Shown: one piece after another, positions 14,664 through 17,234 of the stretch | Layout of the letters: each line of letters opens with the position of its first letter | How positions within the stretch are numbered: the stretch's first letter is position 1 | NCBI GenBank assembly: GCA_020697375.1 | Contig: JAJFBJ010000064.1 | Location: 1-17,234 of the forward strand | Length of the DNA stretch: 17,234 bases | Direction: 5' to 3' | Origin: Nitrospira sp. | GTDB lineage: Bacteria; Nitrospirota; Nitrospiria; Nitrospirales; Nitrospiraceae | Translations under genes and position numbers: made by a program | Notes under the pieces: generated by a model | The model's database searches: none | The model's input: the letters and a program-made list of their open reading frames with translations, nothing else | Told to the model about the DNA's origin: nothing

Positions 14664-14700
14664 ACAGGAGGCGAAGCGCCGGCCTCGCCTCCCTGTTTTT
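14664..14700 (+). terminator. Rho-independent terminator of the small-gene run
   Basis: ACAGGAGGCGA (14664-14674) pairs with TCGCCTCCCTGT (14685-14696) with one bulged C; GCGCC/GGC in the loop can extend it. TTTTT follows (14696-14700). It is well placed after the fourth small gene. The stem bases GGAGGCGA/TCGCCTCC recur in the hairpin at 16478-16507. Confidence 0.85.
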
Positions 14701-14873
14701 ACAATGATTCGATTCTCATCAGCCTCCAATATTAGCTACCTCTACTCATGTCACTACAATTCTAATAGATCTTCTGACTTGTTCCAGTCCACTATTCTTC
14801 ATACGATCCGGATATGAAGTGGACGGTAGAACATCCGTCACGGGAGGGGTGGTACTAGTATCGTGAAAGAAAT
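14701..14873. other. Non-coding, AT-richer stretch
   Basis: I see no gene here on either strand. An 8-base palindrome TACTAGTA lies about 20 bases before the weak small frame at 14874, and ATCCGGAT lies further upstream. Either could be an operator, but there is no further support. Confidence 0.4.
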
Positions 14874-15017
14874 ATGACGCCCGAAGTCCTGCATGTCTGC
14901 CTATCGTGGGACAAGACCAGGTTTGAAGTGAAATCCGTCGATGGTCACAGGACGGCCCCAATGGAATCGTGTGGATGGGAAAGGGAATGGTTCGGCCCGA
15001 TACAGCCGCCGAAATGA
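14874..15017 (+). CDS. Possible 47-residue protein, weakly supported
   Basis: ATG 14874 with a purine-rich but poor Shine-Dalgarno (GAAAGAA) opens 47 codons to TGA 15015-15017. The product (MTPEVLHVCLSWDKTRFEVK and so on, ending EWFGPIQPPK) has a strand-like start and is rich in Trp (three) and charged residues. No domain is recognised. The opposite strand is also open here, with a less protein-like product. It may be a fragment. 15018-15135 holds nothing supported. Confidence 0.3.
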   Translation: MTPEVLHVCLSWDKTRFEVKSVDGHRTAPMESCGWEREWFGPIQPPK

Positions 15018-15135
15018 CTCGCCTAAAGATACGCTGATCACCACGCAGTCGCTTGGAATCTGATGCGACGAGAAAGCCGTAGAAAATGCAGATAGGCGAT
15101 TGACGCTTTGTGAGCAAATCATCAGGCTTGTGACC

Positions 15136-16419
15136 ATGTCTCCCGAACAGCTCAGGCTGGTCTTGCTGGGGATTGCCACGACGGTCCTCCCTTTCGCAAC
15201 CGGCATATTCAAGAATGGACTAGTCGAGGTCGTCCTGCTGGTCCCGATAGCGTGGTTGGTCTTTGGCAGACGCTCACGGGAACCCGCGATTCGTACCGTA
15301 CTGGTGCTGATGAGCGTGTGTGTCACCCTTACCGTTTGCGATCTTCTCTTACGTCCGCTCGCCGGCGCGCATCTGCACTATTCACCCATGAATCTTCATC
15401 AGCGACGGTTGCCGGCATTACCCATGCTCGGTCGATGGGATCCCATGGTCCAGTTCACGGGCGAAGTGTATGGGGACCTTGCGGCGATGACGGGGAATCC
15501 GGCATTCCGAGAGCCGCGGACCATTGAATTCAGAACGGACGCTCGCGGATTTCGCAACGATACCGTACCGAATCCGATCGATTTAATCGTGCTGGGTGAT
15601 TCGTTCGCCGCCGGTGTCGGAGTGACGCAGAGCGGAACCTTCGCGCATGCTTTGGCGACATCCCTTCACCGGCCGGTCTACAATCTGTCGTATCCGGGGG
15701 GCCCCTACGACCAATATGTGAACTTTTCGATCGAGGTCGCGTCATTAGGCCTAAAGCCGGGGGCAGAACTCATTTGGACCCTTTTCACAGGAAACGACCT
15801 GGAGGATGCGGCGGGTGACACGTGGGACATGGACGCATTGCCGTGGAGAAAGGGGTTCTCCTCCTGGCTCGTGGAGTACCGGACGTTTCGGGATCGTTCC
15901 CCGCTTAGACAGGCCTGGAACGCAGTACGGAGCCGATGGAAAGGCATTGCCAAAGAGGTCATTGTTCGGAGGCTCCCTGATGGCCGTGACATGCTGTTTT
16001 ATAGTCCACAGGAAGCGTGGGGCACCCGTCCACGGGAAAAGGTCGAGCGACATTCCAATTTCCCCAGGATCGTGAAGACGTTGCTAGCAATGAAAGAGAC
16101 GGTGAGTCGGATGGGAGTTCACATGACCATCATTATCTTGCCGACGAAGGGAGAAGTGTACCACTGGATCTTATCTACCGCATCGAGTGACCGCGAAGAG
16201 CGATCCTCCGGCTTCGCAAACGCACTCTTGAATGTCTGCGACCAGCTGGCCTTACGCTGCCGAGATAGTCGAGCCTATCTGACGGGTGAAGCCCGGCGGC
16301 TTTTCGAGAACTCGCATGAGTTGCTGTGGTGGAGGGACGATACCCACCTGAACGAGCGCGGTCATCATGCCGTCGCCGCCATGATCCTCCAGGGTTATCC
16401 GGAGCTGCCCCCGCCGTGA
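15136..16419 (+). CDS. Membrane-anchored SGNH/GDSL-type hydrolase or acyl-modifying enzyme
   Basis: A 427-residue protein. Three hydrophobic segments at about 7-22, 28-43 and 52-71 anchor it, and the catalytic part follows. SGNH blocks are present in order: block I IVLGDSFAAG with Ser156, block II glycines in YPGGPYDQY (187-195), block III FTGND with Asn220, and block V WWRDDTHLNERGH with Asp401 and His404. This family cleaves or transfers acyl groups. Versions with an N-terminal anchor, such as AlgX/AlgJ-like proteins, modify extracellular polysaccharide, so such a role is possible but unproven. ATG 15136 is preferred; GTG 15130 and TTG 15100 are alternatives, and none has a strong Shine-Dalgarno. 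It lies in the putative island. Confidence 0.85.
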   Translation: MSPEQLRLVLLGIATTVLPFATGIFKNGLVEVVLLVPIAWLVFGRRSREPAIRTVLVLMSVCVTLTVCDLLLRPLAGAHLHYSPMNLHQRRLPALPMLGRWDPMVQFTGEVYGDLAAMTGNPAFREPRTIEFRTDARGFRNDTVPNPIDLIVLGDSFAAGVGVTQSGTFAHALATSLHRPVYNLSYPGGPYDQYVNFSIEVASLGLKPGAELIWTLFTGNDLEDAAGDTWDMDALPWRKGFSSWLVEYRTFRDRSPLRQAWNAVRSRWKGIAKEVIVRRLPDGRDMLFYSPQEAWGTRPREKVERHSNFPRIVKTLLAMKETVSRMGVHMTIIILPTKGEVYHWILSTASSDREERSSGFANALLNVCDQLALRCRDSRAYLTGEARRLFENSHELLWWRDDTHLNERGHHAVAAMILQGYPELPPP

Positions 16420-16456
16420 TAAGGAAACGGTGCTCATGCAAGCCCCGAGATCTCGG

Positions 16457-16702
16457 CTATGAAGGTGCAGGAGGAAACAGGAGGCGAAGCCGCTGGCTCG
16501 CCTCCTGCTCATCCACACCATCCCTGATTACTGATTCGCGCTGTTTCCAGGCAGCGAGATAGCTCGTCAACCCTTCCATCGTGTTTGACAGACAATCCAT
16601 TTGTTGAGTCGTGAGTCGGCTATGCGCATGCAGGAGCTTGGCGACTCCAAGAGTGATCGCAAGAAAGTCAGCGATGAGTCGATCCGTTTCATGTTCTTCC
16701 AT
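16457..16702 (-). CDS. Small helical protein of unknown function
   Basis: An 81-residue reverse-strand frame from ATG 16702 to TAG. Residues about 5-60 form a natural-looking amphipathic all-helical sequence (TDRLIADFLAITLGVAKLL, TTQQMDCLSNTMEGLTSYLA). The tail is charged and then Pro-rich. There is no membrane segment and no cysteine pair. No Shine-Dalgarno is visible. The last codons overlap the hairpin at 16478-16507. It converges with the SGNH hydrolase gene, with 37 bases between the stops. I recognise no family; the helical pattern is what argues for a real gene. Confidence 0.5.
   Translation of the reverse strand: MEEHETDRLIADFLAITLGVAKLLHAHSRLTTQQMDCLSNTMEGLTSYLAAWKQRESVIRDGVDEQEASQRLRLLFPPAPS
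16478..16507. repeat. Perfect hairpin similar to the terminator stem at 14664
   Basis: CAGGAGGCGA (16478-16487) pairs perfectly with TCGCCTCCTG (16498-16507), and GCC/GGC inside can extend the stem to 13 pairs. GGAGGCGA/TCGCCTCC is the same stem as at 14664-14696. No T-run follows on the plus strand; on the minus strand only TTTCC follows. It lies between two convergent genes and may be a weak two-way terminator. Confidence 0.6.
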
Positions 16703-16797
16703 GGCGCGACAGTACTGGATGGTTACCAGGTCCGCATCTAGCGGAAACCCTAGTCTTACACCTGTACGTTTTTTGTTCGGGCTATTTCAGGAGCCGG

Positions 16798-16838
16798 AGC
16801 CACGTGTGACAGGTGCCGGTACGAGAGGTCACGTGGCT
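16798..16838. repeat. Inverted repeat AGCCACGTG
   Basis: AGCCACGTG (16798-16806) and CACGTGGCT (16830-16838) are exact reverse complements separated by 23 bases. Each arm holds the palindrome CACGTG. No T-run follows. The surrounding 16703-16947 holds no gene I can support, so this is the only structure in that stretch. It could be a protein-binding pair or the trace of a recombination site. Confidence 0.45.
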
Positions 16839-16947
16839 AAATCCAAGCTAGCCCGGCCTGGGAACCGCTCTCCCTGAGTTTGGCTCGCGGCAGAAACCCT
16901 TCAATGAGTCTTATGGCACAGGGGGGATGTCCTAAAAGCATGTAACT

Positions 16948-17133
16948 GTGCTCAACTGCTATCTGATTGAACATCGAGGATTGAACATCGCGGCGCCATC
17001 AGGTAAGGTCCGCTACGCAAACGTCGTAAAACGTGCTGAGCCAAATGGCTCGACCAAAATTAAGGATATCGCGGCGTTTATAGGGGTACGGCTCAGGAAA
17101 GATGTGTTGGCGGAACTGCCCATGTCCTGTTAG
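16948..17133 (+). CDS. Possible gene fragment near the right edge
   Basis: A 61-codon frame from GTG 16948 to TAG 17131-17133, without a good Shine-Dalgarno. The product (IEHRGLNIAAPSGKVRYANV, then KIKDIAAFIGVRLRKDVLAE) looks partly protein-like, with a helical second half. Another frame, open from about 17064 to the window end, reads LLDKKQPARQLIAQAIGHLL followed by basic residues but has no start codon. A frameshifted gene that continues past the edge would explain both. No family is recognised. Confidence 0.25.
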   Translation: MLNCYLIEHRGLNIAAPSGKVRYANVVKRAEPNGSTKIKDIAAFIGVRLRKDVLAELPMSC

Positions 17134-17234
17134 ACAAGAAACAGCCAGCCAGACAACTCATTGCGCAAGCTATTGGGCATCTCCTGAAGAAGCACAGGGA
17201 CAAGCGGAAGCCCCGAGGATATTTCGCGGTACGT

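Noticed and set aside
16611..16877. Plus-strand frame overlapping the small helical protein
   Set aside because: The product is low-complexity and Arg/Ser-rich without a ribosome binding site; the reverse frame is more protein-like.
1..17234. CRISPR array, insertion sequence, transposase or integrase
   Set aside because: No regular repeat-spacer pattern, no terminal inverted repeats flanking a gene and no DDE or tyrosine-recombinase motif was seen in any frame read.

Overview
The window reads as a stretch of a moderately high-GC Gram-negative-type chromosome. Gene content (a second-looking ClpX, a form IV RuBisCO-like protein, HD-GYP signalling, a B12-type radical SAM enzyme, Prx6 and a large AsmA/DUF748 envelope protein) and overall style suggest Nitrospirota (Nitrospira-like). 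That is an inference from impression, not from a marker gene.

Left part (1-2582): the C-terminal tail of an unidentified protein enters from the left edge. A weakly coding stretch follows, then two tiny single-pass membrane proteins (749-928 and 1017-1184), both ending in Arg-Gln-Ala-Ala. They run towards a solitary ClpX ATPase gene on the opposite strand that has no clpP beside it and carries extra cysteines after its zinc finger.

Middle part (2748-12898): an exported cyclase/kynurenine-formamidase-like hydrolase broken by one frameshift faces a RuBisCO-like protein across a short divergent intergenic region. Next come an HD-GYP protein whose HD site is degenerate and, 50 bases downstream on the same strand, a radical SAM enzyme with a cobalamin-binding-type N-terminus and a CX4CX2C cluster motif. 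A 1-Cys peroxiredoxin with a clear terminator lies opposite it. A pentapeptide-repeat protein and a 979-residue DUF748/AsmA-type protein converge, with 10 bases between their stops.

Right part (12917-17234): the 3' half of a tRNA-Arg(UCU) gene, from the anticodon loop to CCA, stands 18 bases upstream of the DUF748 start, and its 5' half is missing. This is what a displaced attachment site looks like. Everything to its right is therefore probably one end of a genomic island whose other end, with the intact tRNA and perhaps an integrase, lies outside the window. The island end holds a phased CGGGAG repeat, a gene remnant, and a tight run of four small genes (three encode Cys-rich, probably zinc-binding proteins) closed by a strong terminator. 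It also holds a membrane-anchored SGNH hydrolase, a small helical protein on the opposite strand, and mostly non-coding sequence to the right edge. No transposase, integrase, CRISPR array, rRNA gene or complete tRNA was seen.
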